Below the pieces are notes generated by a model. That model did not search any database. It was given only the letters and a program-made list of their open reading frames with translations, and was not told where the DNA came from. A stretch of DNA of 64,000 nucleotides, from NCBI GenBank assembly GCA_001770205.1, contig MEQL01000044.1, forward strand, positions 1 through 64,000, written 5' to 3'. Shown one piece after another: positions 1 to 9,118 of the stretch (its first letter is position 1; each line of letters opens with the position of its first letter). The translations under genes and the position numbers were made by a program. The stretch comes from Bdellovibrionales bacterium RIFOXYD12_FULL_39_22 (lineage in GTDB: Bacteria; Bdellovibrionota; Bacteriovoracia; Bacteriovoracales; Bacteriovoracaceae).

Positions 1-262
1 GGATCAGGCATTGGCCACGGCATAGGTTCAGGTTGCGGCATTGGAGCTGGCATTGGCCGAGGCTGTGGTTGCGGATCAGGCATTGGCCACGGCATAGGTT
101 CAGGTTGCGGCATTGGAGCTGGCATTGGACGCGGTTGTGGTTGCGGATCAGGCATTGGCCATGGCATAGGCTCAGGTTGTGGCATTGGAGCAGGCATTGG
201 CCATGGCATAGGCTCAGGTTGTGGCATTGGAGCAGGCATTGGCCGAGGTTGTGGATGTGGAT
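1..262. repeat. 72-bp tandem repeat coding an X-Pro tail
   Basis: Units start at 1, 73 and 145. The first two 72-bp units differ at only a few positions. The third carries an internal duplication of a 42-bp piece. On the minus strand each 72-bp unit codes 24 residues in which every second one is proline (PMP, PQP, PEP, PWP, PDP pairs). The unit length is a multiple of three, so copy-number change would preserve the frame. The array continues beyond the left edge. Confidence 0.9.
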
Positions 263-1658
263 TTGGTTCTGGCCTTGGACGTGGTGCGGGCCGCCGATCT
301 TCTACACATCGATCATATTCATAACTCCAGTGCCAACCAGGAGCACAAAGGCGTTCACGATTTTGACGAACACATCGTTCAAGGTAACGATCCCACTCAT
401 ATCCGGGAGAGCAATGTTGATAATTGCGTACGCATCTATCAAATACAGGATCCCAGTGCTCATCGTATCCACATAATCTTTGGTTGCGAACACAGATACC
501 TCTGGAGTAGTCCCAGTAATAACCGTAAGCGCAGGATCTGTAGTTTGCAACACAGCGCTGCAAATAATAGTCATAGTGATAACCATAGGAGCAAGTTGTT
601 GACCAGATAGGGAGACATTCTTGACGATCCCAAGAATAGTACTCCCCAAATGAACAAGTATGTGGCATGCGCACACAACGATTTTCAAAAGCATCCCACT
701 TATAATTTAGTGGGCATCGAGGATGAGAGTTTAAAACACATTGGCCCAAAAAGTGGTCAAAGTGGTAACCCGGGCGACAAATTATAGTTGGCGGTGGACT
801 AGGATATTGAACACATTGATTAACAGAAGGTTCGTAGTAGGTTCCATCTGGACAACGAGAAGAACTATTTTGTACACAGTACCCTAAGTTTGTATCGTAA
901 TAGTAGCCACCTGGGCAATTCACAGTCTCCGTTTCTTCTGGTTTTACTACTGAAATTTGAAATTGTTTAAAAATTTCATTTCCAGTTAGCTCGTCACCAA
1001 GAGAAAGAATGAACATGTAAGTTCCAAGTTCTTCCAAACGAGGTTTTCCTACAATGCTGAAAGTTTTAAATTGCTCACTAACTAATATTGATAAATTTTC
1101 TGGAAGGCCGGAGGCGATAACACTTCCTCTAAAAGTGAAAGAGGGAATGTCTGTATCTACTAAAATATGATCGGTATAGTTTCGATTGATGACAGCATCG
1201 GACATATAGCGATCAGATTTAAAGCGAGGATGAGTTATGTTTTCATCATCTTCGGCCACAATACATAGCTCTCTTGAGGTAGTTACATTTTTTTCTGCAA
1301 TTGATGCTCTAATTACAAAGCACCATGACTCGGTAAACTGCGGTGTACCAAAGATGAGTGCCTTGTCGGCAACGGTGTCTTCGAGCTCCATTCCCTGGGG
1401 AACAAAGCTTTCAGCATCTATTGACCAGGATACATTGGAACTAATAACACCATCGTTATCGTAGAGAGATAATTCAATTTCGCTGTAAACGCCATACTGG
1501 ATTTGCAATTCGTTTTCGTTGACATTGATGGCCAAAGAGTTCTTTAGATCAGATGTCGGTTCAAAACTTGCAAATTCATCAGCGTGACTGGGTGCTGAAT
1601 AGATGCACCCTAAAGACAAAAAGACGATCAGAAGATAGAGAAACTTTTTTTTCTTCAT
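1..1658 (-). CDS. Secreted protein with ten C-x12-C modules and an X-Pro repeat tail (partial)
   Basis: Reading the minus strand from an ATG at 1658, the frame stays open for about 552 codons and leaves the window at the left edge, so the C-terminus is missing. A signal peptide with a Lys-rich start and a hydrophobic core ends near SHA/DEF. Residues about 30-240 hold two stretches resembling putative Ig (He_PIG-like) domains, with GTP and GKP turns. Residues about 244-451 carry ten modules, each with exactly twelve residues between two cysteines, and a loose pattern C-x-x-G-aromatic-x-aromatic-D-x5-C-V. From about residue 455 almost every second residue is proline, giving an X-Pro tail. A strong GGGGGGAGG ribosome-binding site precedes the start. 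Function is unknown. A rigid surface stalk or adhesin is possible, but I only see the architecture. Confidence 0.85.
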   Translation of the reverse strand, partial: MKKKKFLYLLIVFLSLGCIYSAPSHADEFASFEPTSDLKNSLAINVNENELQIQYGVYSEIELSLYDNDGVISSNVSWSIDAESFVPQGMELEDTVADKALIFGTPQFTESWCFVIRASIAEKNVTTSRELCIVAEDDENITHPRFKSDRYMSDAVINRNYTDHILVDTDIPSFTFRGSVIASGLPENLSILVSEQFKTFSIVGKPRLEELGTYMFILSLGDELTGNEIFKQFQISVVKPEETETVNCPGGYYYDTNLGYCVQNSSSRCPDGTYYEPSVNQCVQYPSPPPTIICRPGYHFDHFLGQCVLNSHPRCPLNYKWDAFENRCVRMPHTCSFGEYYSWDRQECLPIWSTTCSYGYHYDYYLQRCVANYRSCAYGYYWDYSRGICVRNQRLCGYDEHWDPVFDRCVRNYQHCSPGYEWDRYLERCVRQNRERLCAPGWHWSYEYDRCVEDRRPAPRPRPEPNPHPQPRPMPAPMPQPEPMPWPMPAPMPQPEPMPWPMPDPQPQPRPMPAPMPQPEPMPWPMPDPQPQPRPMPAPMPQPEPMPWPMPD

Positions 1659-1933
1659 AAACCTCCCCCCGGGTTGTGTTGTTATAGTGGAGACATTTTG
1701 TATCCAGTATAGATGGTAATCCAACACCTCTAGGGCAATTAATGTGCCAATAAAACTAGAATTAAAACTAAAAAAACTTACATTTAATAAAATGAAAAAA
1801 TGGGCAGGTAAAAAGAAAAATATTTGGCAAATCTTACTTTTTTATTAACGCATCGCACGGTGCATCGAGTAGTTCGTGATGTAGACAAGATGGCCAAGAT
1901 GGCCCCTACCTGAGCGAGTTATTTTGCGCTTTA

Positions 1934-2764
1934 TTACTTTAGGCCTAAAATTTTACGAGCAGTTTTTACATCGGCCACCGGACGATTGGCCTCCTTACTT
2001 AAGCGTGCCACTCGTTCTACAAATTGGGCATTGGATTTTGCAAATTCTCCTTTGCGATAATATACGTTATCTTCAATTCCTACTCGTACATGGCCATTCA
2101 TCGCTATCGCACACATCGTCAGTGGTAGTTGGAAACGGCCAATGCCGGCCACCGACCAACTTTGCTCGGGATGAAGATTACTGGCCAGAGTAACTAGGTT
2201 GGAGATGGTTCCACTCATTCCGCCGGGAACTCCTAAAACAAAATCCATATGAAACTTGGCGGGGATAATTCCTTTGGCAAGATAACGCCAGGCAGTTTCC
2301 AGCATTCCAAAATCAAAAATTTCTAATTCAGGTAATACTCCGTTCTCAACGATAGACTTAGCAATGGACTTAATCGTCTGTTCAGAATTTTCAAAAATTC
2401 CATCGCCAAAATTCATTGTTCCCAGAGAGAGTGTGGCCATCTCGGGACGAAGCACAAGAGGTGCACAGCGCAGATCTACGGGTGTACCTGCCGCTCCTCC
2501 CGTGGAAAATTGAACAATGCAATCACAGCGTTCTTTAATTTTTTTTGAAACGAGAGCAAAGCGTTCGACACTTTGAGTCGGGAGATTATTATCATCGCGC
2601 ACATGCAGATGAATTATGGAAGCACCGGCCGCTACGGCCGCTACTGCTGATTCTACTAATTCCTCAGGATTGCGAGGAATATGTGGATAAACGGCCTCAG
2701 AAACTTCCGCTCCAATTACCGCACACGAAATGATTAAATGATTTTCTGGATTATGGTTACTCAT
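1934..2764 (-). CDS. kce: 3-keto-5-aminohexanoate cleavage enzyme
   Basis: BKACE-family enzyme. It condenses 5-amino-3-oxohexanoate with acetyl-CoA to give 3-aminobutyryl-CoA and acetoacetate, in the cytoplasm. The metal-binding H-x-H lies in HLHVRD at residues about 52-57, after an Ala-rich helix, as in the family. Length (276 residues) is normal. Two ATGs lie six bases apart (2770 and 2764). I chose 2764 because the GAAGGA ribosome-binding site abuts the first ATG with no spacing but is well placed for the second. It is the last gene of the lysine operon, 38 bp after the aminotransferase. BKACE members use several beta-keto acids, but the neighbours kamDE and kdd fix the assignment. Confidence 0.92.
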   Translation of the reverse strand: MSNHNPENHLIISCAVIGAEVSEAVYPHIPRNPEELVESAVAAVAAGASIIHLHVRDDNNLPTQSVERFALVSKKIKERCDCIVQFSTGGAAGTPVDLRCAPLVLRPEMATLSLGTMNFGDGIFENSEQTIKSIAKSIVENGVLPELEIFDFGMLETAWRYLAKGIIPAKFHMDFVLGVPGGMSGTISNLVTLASNLHPEQSWSVAGIGRFQLPLTMCAIAMNGHVRVGIEDNVYYRKGEFAKSNAQFVERVARLSKEANRPVADVKTARKILGLK

Positions 2765-2802
2765 AGGCATTCCTTCAAATTATAAATTATAGAAAAAATC
2801 TA

Positions 2803-4068
2803 TTAAATTAGTTTTTTTATATTGTGCAGCCCCTCTTCAATCATCTCGATGGTGTAATCTAAATCTTTATCACTATGGCGATAGGCAATATATCCGTGAT
2901 GATAGGGTTGTAAAAAAACGCCACTACGAATTAGATGAGTGTAAAATGCCGGCCTTAACTTTTTATAAAGTTTTTTATCGTCCTGATTGAAGGTTATAAA
3001 AGGCATCCATGGGCCGCCGGAGAAATGGCAATCAATTTGGGAGTTAGTAATTATTTTTTCAACTTTCAAAGCAAAGCGCAATCCCTTCTCTTTTATGGCA
3101 TCTAAAATTTTATCACGTTCTAAAATTTCCAAAGTTTTAAGCGCGGCCACTTGTTCTAAACTGTTAGGATAAAAAGTAGAGCTTAAAAACACTTTGCTCA
3201 CTAACATATCCATGACCTCTGCTCGCCCGACGACGGCACTAATGGGGTAACCGTTGGCCAGTGCTTTGCCAAAGACGGAAAGATCTGGGGTTACCGAAAA
3301 CTCTTTTTGTGCTCCTCCTAAATTTACTCTAAAACCACTGCGAATCTCATCAAAAATTAATAGAGATCCATTTTTATGCGCAAGTTCTTTTAAATTTTGC
3401 AAAAAATTATTTTTTGGCATTTCCACTTCGTGCGCCAAGGGATGTCCTACAGGGGTAACAATAATTGCCGCCACTTCTTTGCTGTGAAGCTTAATGAGCG
3501 ACTCTACTTGAGCGAAATTATTATACTCAAACTCGAAAATATCTTCATAAAGTTTAGGGGGAATTCCACCTTTGACCTCCACGCACCAATCATGCCAACC
3601 ATGGTATCCACAGCGTAAAATTTTTGTTCTCTCCGTAAAACCACGAGCTATACGAATGGCCACCGACGTGGCATCGGAACCCGTTTTTACAAAGGCAGCT
3701 TTTTCGCAAGAGGGAATGAGAGATTTTAACTTTGAGGCCAATTGGTTTTGAATCTCTTGCGTAAGTGACATGCAAAATCCATTATTTTGAATATGTGCAA
3801 TGACCGCATCATCAATCTCTTTTTCTCGATGGCCTATGATGATTGGGCCGTAAGCGCAGAGCATGTCAATATACTCATTTCCATCCACATCAGTAACCCG
3901 ACCTCCCTTAGCGCTTTTAAAAAAAATAGGATATTCTCCGGGAACAAAATTATAAGGGCGTCTTATTCCGGCAACGGCCCCCGGAACCAATGTCAAAGCT
4001 TCCTCGTATAGTTTTTCAGAGCGTTCTAATTTTAATTTTGCTTTTTCACTATTTTTATTTGTTAACAT
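2803..4068 (-). CDS. kat: Class III aminotransferase, probable 3-aminobutyryl-CoA transaminase
   Basis: PLP-dependent class III aminotransferase related to glutamate-1-semialdehyde aminomutase. The cofactor aspartate is in FDEIRSGFR (about residue 240) and the Schiff-base lysine in FGKALANGYP (about residue 268). It sits between kamE and kce, where many lysine fermenters carry kal (3-aminobutyryl-CoA ammonia-lyase). A HemL-like acyl-CoA beta-transaminase acting on 3-aminobutyryl-CoA has been described from Cloacimonas-type lysine clusters, so Kat is the best reading. Product would be acetoacetyl-CoA plus a transaminated acceptor. The start at 4068 follows AAGGAG and overlaps kamE by 14 bp. 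A longer frame from 4089 lacks a good ribosome-binding site. The exact substrate is inference; HemL itself is unlikely in this context. Confidence 0.75.
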   Translation of the reverse strand: MLTNKNSEKAKLKLERSEKLYEEALTLVPGAVAGIRRPYNFVPGEYPIFFKSAKGGRVTDVDGNEYIDMLCAYGPIIIGHREKEIDDAVIAHIQNNGFCMSLTQEIQNQLASKLKSLIPSCEKAAFVKTGSDATSVAIRIARGFTERTKILRCGYHGWHDWCVEVKGGIPPKLYEDIFEFEYNNFAQVESLIKLHSKEVAAIIVTPVGHPLAHEVEMPKNNFLQNLKELAHKNGSLLIFDEIRSGFRVNLGGAQKEFSVTPDLSVFGKALANGYPISAVVGRAEVMDMLVSKVFLSSTFYPNSLEQVAALKTLEILERDKILDAIKEKGLRFALKVEKIITNSQIDCHFSGGPWMPFITFNQDDKKLYKKLRPAFYTHLIRSGVFLQPYHHGYIAYRHSDKDLDYTIEMIEEGLHNIKKLI

Positions 4069-4837
4069 GGGAGACTCCTTTGCGTTCAATAAGGGTGGTA
4101 ATTAGATAGGAAGCTACCATAGAAGGAAGTGTTCCTGGGCCAAATCCGGCATCATAACCCAATTCACAGGCCAGATCATTGGAGACTCGTGGCCCGCCGG
4201 CACAGATTAAAAAGCGTGAGCGCAATTGTTCGGCCTCTAATAGTTCTATGAATTCGGTAAAATTGCGGATGTGAGCATCTTTTTGAGTGACTGTTTGCGA
4301 CACCAAAATAGCATCAGCTTTTACTTCTAACGCTTTTTTCAGGAGAGCTTCTGGAGTTACTTGGGAACCCATATTATAGGCATCTATCTCCGGATAGCGT
4401 TCAAGGCCATAATCTCCATCGTAGCCTTTCATATTCATAATAGCGTCAATACCAACGGTATGAGCATCAGTTCCAATAGTGGCCCCTACAACAATTAGCT
4501 TACGATTAAGTTTCATCTTTATCAGATTATTAATTTCATAAAAATTCATTTTTAAAACGCTAACTTCGGTGGCCTCTACGCTATTATAATCAAGAGAGGG
4601 GATGGCCTTCCCGTAGGCCACAAAAAAAGTAAAACCATCAGTTAGTTTCTCGGCAAAAGAGATTTGCACTTCGGTAAGATTGAGTTTTTCTAAATACAGT
4701 TCTGCCGCTTTTTTTGCCTTCGCGGAAAGCTCCACGGGCAGAGTAAAGGAGACTTGTATCACTCCGTCATTTAAAGTATCTCCATATGGTTTGATCAGGT
4801 TATTAGTGGTGACATTTTCGCTAACTTGTTTATCCAT
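4055..4837 (-). CDS. kamE: Lysine 5,6-aminomutase, beta (cobalamin-binding) subunit
   Basis: Small subunit of the adenosylcobalamin and PLP-dependent enzyme that moves the terminal amino group of L-beta-lysine (or D-lysine) to the neighbouring carbon. The cobalamin motif D-x-H-x-x-G reads DAHTVG with the axial His at residue 126. A lysine at 137, in NMKGYDGDYG, lies 11 residues later, the same spacing as the cobalamin-ligand His and PLP-binding Lys of the clostridial enzyme. Length (260) is normal. The N-terminal 110 residues are the dimerisation part and the rest is a Rossmann-type B12 domain. It overlaps kamD by 8 bp, implying coupled translation of the two subunits. Confidence 0.95.
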   Translation of the reverse strand: MDKQVSENVTTNNLIKPYGDTLNDGVIQVSFTLPVELSAKAKKAAELYLEKLNLTEVQISFAEKLTDGFTFFVAYGKAIPSLDYNSVEATEVSVLKMNFYEINNLIKMKLNRKLIVVGATIGTDAHTVGIDAIMNMKGYDGDYGLERYPEIDAYNMGSQVTPEALLKKALEVKADAILVSQTVTQKDAHIRNFTEFIELLEAEQLRSRFLICAGGPRVSNDLACELGYDAGFGPGTLPSMVASYLITTLIERKGVSHVNK

Positions 4838-6392
4838 CGATCACCCCATCTTTTACAATGCGTTCCATAATCGGATTTGAATAGTTATTGCCTTTTTTAA
4901 ATACTCCGTCTAGGCCTTTTCCTTGATCTGGCGAACGTCTAATATTGGCAAATTTACCTGCAGCAATGGCCTTCATTAGTCCAGAGTCGCTAATTTCTTC
5001 TAAAAATTTTTCAACTTCAGACAAAACCTGATTGGCCCTTTTTTCGATAATACCATCTTTTTTAAATTCAATTTCATCTCCGAGTGATTTCGCGGTATGA
5101 AAGACATAATTGATACTCTTAAGTGCTGAGAGACGATCTTGCATCAGCGGAGTGTGGATGGCCTCAGTCAAAATTCCTGCCAGATGAATTCCCTGATGAG
5201 TTGTAATAGAGCTTAAATTAAACATTGTATCCATTACGTGAGAAAAAAAGATATCAGTGCTTTTATACTTGGTGGGAGGCATATATTTCAAGGGAGCATT
5301 CGGAAAAAGTTCCTTGGCCAGTTGTGCATGCGCTAGTTCATATAAAAAACCATTTTCTACCTTAGGATTAATTTCGAAGGCATGGCCTAGTCCCAACTGG
5401 GCGTCAGTTAGTAATGCCAATTTTCCCATGGCCTCATTAATTAATTGTGAGGCAGTAACGGTATAAGCATTTTCCACGGCGTCTGAAGTAGTAAGATAAT
5501 TATCTTCTCCCGTGTTGATAATAATTTTTGCGCGGGCGCAAATGAGGCGACTAAAATATTGATCGATAAAAGTTCGCTGACTATTGATGTCGCGAAATAG
5601 TATTCCGTACATGGAATCATTTAATAGCATATCCAAATGTTCGATGGCCGCACAACTGGCAATTTCAGACATACATAGTCCGGAAGAGTAGTTAACTAAG
5701 CGAACATAGCGCTTCATACGGGAACAGACATCATCCAATGCTTTACGCATGATTTTAAAATTTTCCTGAGTAGCAAAGGTTCCCCCAAAACCCTCAGTGG
5801 TTGCCCCATAGGGAACGTAATCAAGTAGCGACTGCGCAGTAGAACGGATAACTGCAATGATATCTGCCCCTGATTCTACCGCTGAAATTGCCTGAGTGCG
5901 GTCCTCGTAAATATTTCCAGTGGCCACAATTAGATATTTCCACGGAGATGGTGGATTTCCGAAAGTATTGCGCTTATCGTTTTTAACTAGACGGGTTTTG
6001 TCTAGTACACCAATTGCCTGTTCGCAAAGCTCGCTTTCTTTTTGTTTAATATCACCAGGAGATATTTTTTTCATTTGCTCAAGATCTAAAAGATTATCAG
6101 CAATGATTTTTGCTGTAGTTTGTGCATCACGGTTGGCCACCAGCATGGCGGCGGCAAATAGTGGAGAAATTCCGTTGTCTAGCATTTTTTTTGTCTTAAA
6201 AAAATCAACCACAACGTTTGGTAACGGGGTATTATCAGCATTAACACCATCTACCCCATAAAGCCGAAGAATGGAGCGCTCCACTGAAACAGAGGAATGT
6301 TTATCTATAAATTTTTGAATATCCTTAGCAATTTTAAATGAAAGTGCTTTGACCTGTTTAGTTTGTTTTGGATCAATTTTTAATCTGGCCAT
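4830..6392 (-). CDS. kamD: Lysine 5,6-aminomutase, alpha subunit
   Basis: Large TIM-barrel subunit that pairs with KamE and forms most of the substrate and PLP site. Conserved blocks include the run around SGADIIAVIRSTAQSLLDY and the following GATTEGFGG segment typical of the family. I place the start at the ATG at 6392 (MARLKIDP), which gives 520 residues, close to the usual length. The frame extends to 6431 and would add 13 residues without family support. It lies 138 bp after kamC and overlaps kamE. The reaction product, 3,5-diaminohexanoate, is the substrate of Kdd encoded upstream in the same operon. Confidence 0.94.
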   Translation of the reverse strand: MARLKIDPKQTKQVKALSFKIAKDIQKFIDKHSSVSVERSILRLYGVDGVNADNTPLPNVVVDFFKTKKMLDNGISPLFAAAMLVANRDAQTTAKIIADNLLDLEQMKKISPGDIKQKESELCEQAIGVLDKTRLVKNDKRNTFGNPPSPWKYLIVATGNIYEDRTQAISAVESGADIIAVIRSTAQSLLDYVPYGATTEGFGGTFATQENFKIMRKALDDVCSRMKRYVRLVNYSSGLCMSEIASCAAIEHLDMLLNDSMYGILFRDINSQRTFIDQYFSRLICARAKIIINTGEDNYLTTSDAVENAYTVTASQLINEAMGKLALLTDAQLGLGHAFEINPKVENGFLYELAHAQLAKELFPNAPLKYMPPTKYKSTDIFFSHVMDTMFNLSSITTHQGIHLAGILTEAIHTPLMQDRLSALKSINYVFHTAKSLGDEIEFKKDGIIEKRANQVLSEVEKFLEEISDSGLMKAIAAGKFANIRRSPDQGKGLDGVFKKGNNYSNPIMERIVKDGVIDG

Positions 6393-6530
6393 AAAAATAT
6401 CTTCCCATTGCGCAGAGATGAGCATCTGCATGATGCCTGGAGTAATTTATATATTGAAATATTATCCACCGCTTTGGGCCAGTTCGTCAAAAAAATAAGA
6501 ATCACAAAAGTTGCAACGGGAGTGTAATTA

Positions 6531-8147
6531 TTAACTGTGCTTGATAATATTTTTTAGCTGTGCCCTAATATCTTCATCAAAGGGAAAGTGCAAGGCCATA
6601 TAAATGGCCTTCTGATTTTCTAAGGTACTTTTCGTGCTATCAAAATTGGTAATTTTTGTAATGGTATAAGGCATTTTTTTTGTCAGATCAATGATGCCAT
6701 CGAACTTAATTGAATCCAGTTTGTTTTCAATGTCATCAAAACTATGCTTAGAAAAGATATCGTCCATTTTATACAGATTATAAGCACTGTTTTTAAAAAG
6801 TTCCGGGTATTGAGAGGTGCAAAAAAAGATCAAGTTTTCACGGCTGAATTTATCTAGAAAGATTTTTGATAACTGGACGGCACTTATTGGATTAGTGGAG
6901 TTAAACATTTCATCAACAAAGATAAAAGATGAGGATAAATGTTTTTGGGCAAAAAAGGCCAACTCCTCTCCAAAAGAGGAGAGATGTTGCCTAAGGCTGC
7001 CAGAATTTTTTATATGGATGGCAATATTGGATGGAAAGTTTGTTTCCAATCTTTTGGCCGGAACAGGCAGACCTACTGAAGTGAGCATCAAATGAAAATA
7101 AAGGGCCTTAAGAGTAGTTGTTTTGCCAGACATATTGGGCCCATAGAGTAGATTACTCCCTTTTTCTAAATTGATGTTTAGAGGAACATGGCCGATGCCT
7201 TGAGTCGTAGTACAGTTGAGGCATGGGAGTTTTGCTTCGCAAATAGAAAGTTTTACTTCCTCGCAGATTGTTGGAAAAACCAAATCATTATTGGCCGCGG
7301 TAAAGAGGAGCAGGTAATTGTAAGTGATTTCTTTGCGATTGATGTAGATAGTTAGAAAGGCCTCATGGAATTGAAAAAGTGCTTCATTTAGCATGAACAT
7401 TTTTTTTCTCATTGAGGACTCAAAATCTGCTTGGATGCTTTTTTTCTTTTCAAGGGCCTTATCTATTTTTGCTGGCAGTAGGTAATTAATTTTATAAAAA
7501 TTAACAGAGAGTGATAGAGAGACTAGTGTGGATTTTTCAATTTTTTTTAGGCGGTGATCGTTTAAACTTATCTCTTTAGGAAAAGGGTAGGTCATTGACA
7601 AAGAAGTCTCTTTTAAAATGGCCTGCTCATATTCCACAAGTAGTTTTTCAATAAGCTTGTTTTGTTCGTTGAGATCATTTTTTATTTTTTCTTCAGATCG
7701 AGAGAGAGTAATTTTAGAAAAATCTCCAGTAGTATATTCTTTTAAAATTTTCAAAATGCGATTTAAAAGATGGCGATCGGATTGTGTTTTGGCAAAATGT
7801 ATCTCTTCGCCAATAAGCTTGAGCGATTCTGAGATATATTGCCCTAAATGAAAAATTTGATATTGATCTATAGCGCGATTTTTCCAACTCACCAAAATGT
7901 CATCTAGGTTTGGTAAAAGCTTGCAAATACTTATAACGCTGTTTAGTTCGGAGCTTCTTTTTTTAGCAATTTCAAAAAGAGAGGAGAGTTCTTTAAAGTG
8001 TGCCTTAGCATGTTCAAGTTCCATGGCCTGTAAAACTTTAAAAGGAAGTGTTGGAATATTAGTAGAAAATAGATGTAGATATTCGGAAAAACCAAGCTCC
8101 TCGTATAATGCGCTATTAATTAGTTCCTGTCTAAATTCTAACTTCAT
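6531..8147 (-). CDS. kamC: MutS-like ATPase of the lysine aminomutase cluster
   Basis: A 538-residue protein whose C-terminal half is a MutS-type ABC ATPase: Walker A GPNMSGKTT at about residue 336 and Walker B FIFVDEMF at about 408. The N-terminal half is helical and resembles the MutS lever/clamp region. The mismatch-binding domain with the Phe-x-Glu motif is absent, so mismatch repair is unlikely. MutS-like genes called kamC accompany kamDE in clostridial and fusobacterial lysine clusters. With the neighbouring P-loop protein it probably helps maintain or reactivate the B12 enzyme, which is inference. It overlaps the kamB-like gene by 17 bp and precedes kamD by 138 bp. Confidence 0.8.
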   Translation of the reverse strand: MKLEFRQELINSALYEELGFSEYLHLFSTNIPTLPFKVLQAMELEHAKAHFKELSSLFEIAKKRSSELNSVISICKLLPNLDDILVSWKNRAIDQYQIFHLGQYISESLKLIGEEIHFAKTQSDRHLLNRILKILKEYTTGDFSKITLSRSEEKIKNDLNEQNKLIEKLLVEYEQAILKETSLSMTYPFPKEISLNDHRLKKIEKSTLVSLSLSVNFYKINYLLPAKIDKALEKKKSIQADFESSMRKKMFMLNEALFQFHEAFLTIYINRKEITYNYLLLFTAANNDLVFPTICEEVKLSICEAKLPCLNCTTTQGIGHVPLNINLEKGSNLLYGPNMSGKTTTLKALYFHLMLTSVGLPVPAKRLETNFPSNIAIHIKNSGSLRQHLSSFGEELAFFAQKHLSSSFIFVDEMFNSTNPISAVQLSKIFLDKFSRENLIFFCTSQYPELFKNSAYNLYKMDDIFSKHSFDDIENKLDSIKFDGIIDLTKKMPYTITKITNFDSTKSTLENQKAIYMALHFPFDEDIRAQLKNIIKHS

Positions 8148-9102
8148 TGCAATCCTCTTGAAATAGATTATACACGGGAATATTGGGAGGGATTTTTAAA
8201 TTAATCATTTTGCTCTCTTGATTTAAAAAGATGGCCAGTACATTTACTGGATTATAGAGATAAAAACGCAGGGAAGATTCTTGTTGCTCGGAAGTGGAGA
8301 TCATTTGGTATTGAGTAAAGTTATCAATAACAACATTAATCTGAGTGGCCTTTAGGTAGGAAAAGAGTGTTTTGGTAAAGGCACCATCTAAATACAAAAA
8401 AAGTTTTTCACTGGCGTTTTCTAATGCCATACTTCTTAATTCCTCATCTAAAAAAGGGGCCAATTTTCCAGCATGAAGAATATTTTGTCCATCAATTAGT
8501 AGTGATTTTAAGGACCCGTTATGCCGGCCGATTTCCTTGGCAATGATCTCTTTTGTATTTTCTGGGCAGGCAAGAAAAGTAAGGGGATCGAGTAAGTTTT
8601 GTGCTTTTTTTAATTGCGTCGTTCGTTCACTAATGAGCAGCGAAAAATAGATACCATCAGTAATTTTTGGATTGGCAATAAATTGTCGATCGATGGATCC
8701 ATCTAAAAGAATTATCATTTTGTGATTGTATTGATGAAGCTCTTTTTTGATAAGCAAGATTTCAGAGGCCTCATTAGGGCCCTCCAGTACAATATTAAAA
8801 GAGGTAAGTGCCTTAGCAAAAATCCAATTTTTTTTAAAGCTTGGGCGGCCAAATATACCACAAGTGGCATATTTCCCAGGGTGGGAGGCCAAATGGTCGG
8901 CGGCAGTTACAAAAAAACTATCAGGGAAAATAGTGATCTGTGGTTTTTCAGATCCTTCGTAACTATCAACGCTCTCACCGTTAATTCCAATAGAGAGTAA
9001 ACATAAGACATTAGCAGTTCGTTGATGTTGACGGTAAACATAGTTTAAAGCAGTGGTTTTTCCTGCATTTTTATCAGAGCCGATAAAAGCTAATGTCTTC
9101 AT
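8131..9102 (-). CDS. kamB: P-loop protein of the lysine aminomutase cluster (KamB-like)
   Basis: A 323-residue cytoplasmic protein starting with a P-loop, GSDKNAGKTT at residues 8-17, in the style of SIMIBI-class NTPases. The remainder is alpha/beta with no motif I can name. Its position directly before the MutS-like kamC and kamDE matches kamB of known lysine clusters, a protein of poorly defined role. An ATP- or GTP-driven reactivation or cofactor-loading partner for the aminomutase is plausible inference. It begins 16 bp after kdd and overlaps kamC by 17 bp, so it is clearly co-transcribed. The symbol rests on synteny plus the P-loop rather than on residue-level recognition. Confidence 0.65.
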   Translation of the reverse strand: MKTLAFIGSDKNAGKTTALNYVYRQHQRTANVLCLLSIGINGESVDSYEGSEKPQITIFPDSFFVTAADHLASHPGKYATCGIFGRPSFKKNWIFAKALTSFNIVLEGPNEASEILLIKKELHQYNHKMIILLDGSIDRQFIANPKITDGIYFSLLISERTTQLKKAQNLLDPLTFLACPENTKEIIAKEIGRHNGSLKSLLIDGQNILHAGKLAPFLDEELRSMALENASEKLFLYLDGAFTKTLFSYLKATQINVVIDNFTQYQMISTSEQQESSLRFYLYNPVNVLAIFLNQESKMINLKIPPNIPVYNLFQEDCNEVRI

Positions 9103-9118
9103 TACAAAAAGGCGCTAC

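Noticed and set aside
1..262. Possible CRISPR-like array
   Set aside because: Units are contiguous 72-bp coding repeats without variable spacers.
33..476. Open frame rich in Trp, Arg and His on the plus strand
   Set aside because: It is the complement of the X-Pro repeat coding region. Its composition is a shadow of the repeat, and the minus-strand frame has a signal peptide and ordered Cys modules.
302..694. Separate minus-strand open frame of 130 residues
   Set aside because: It lies in another frame inside the long Cys-module gene; the main frame runs through without stops.
2803..4068. Glutamate-1-semialdehyde aminomutase (HemL) for haem synthesis
   Set aside because: The aminotransferase is HemL-like, but its operon place between kamE and kce favours 3-aminobutyryl-CoA transaminase.
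6531..8147. DNA mismatch repair MutS
   Set aside because: The mismatch-recognition domain is missing and the gene is embedded in the lysine aminomutase operon.
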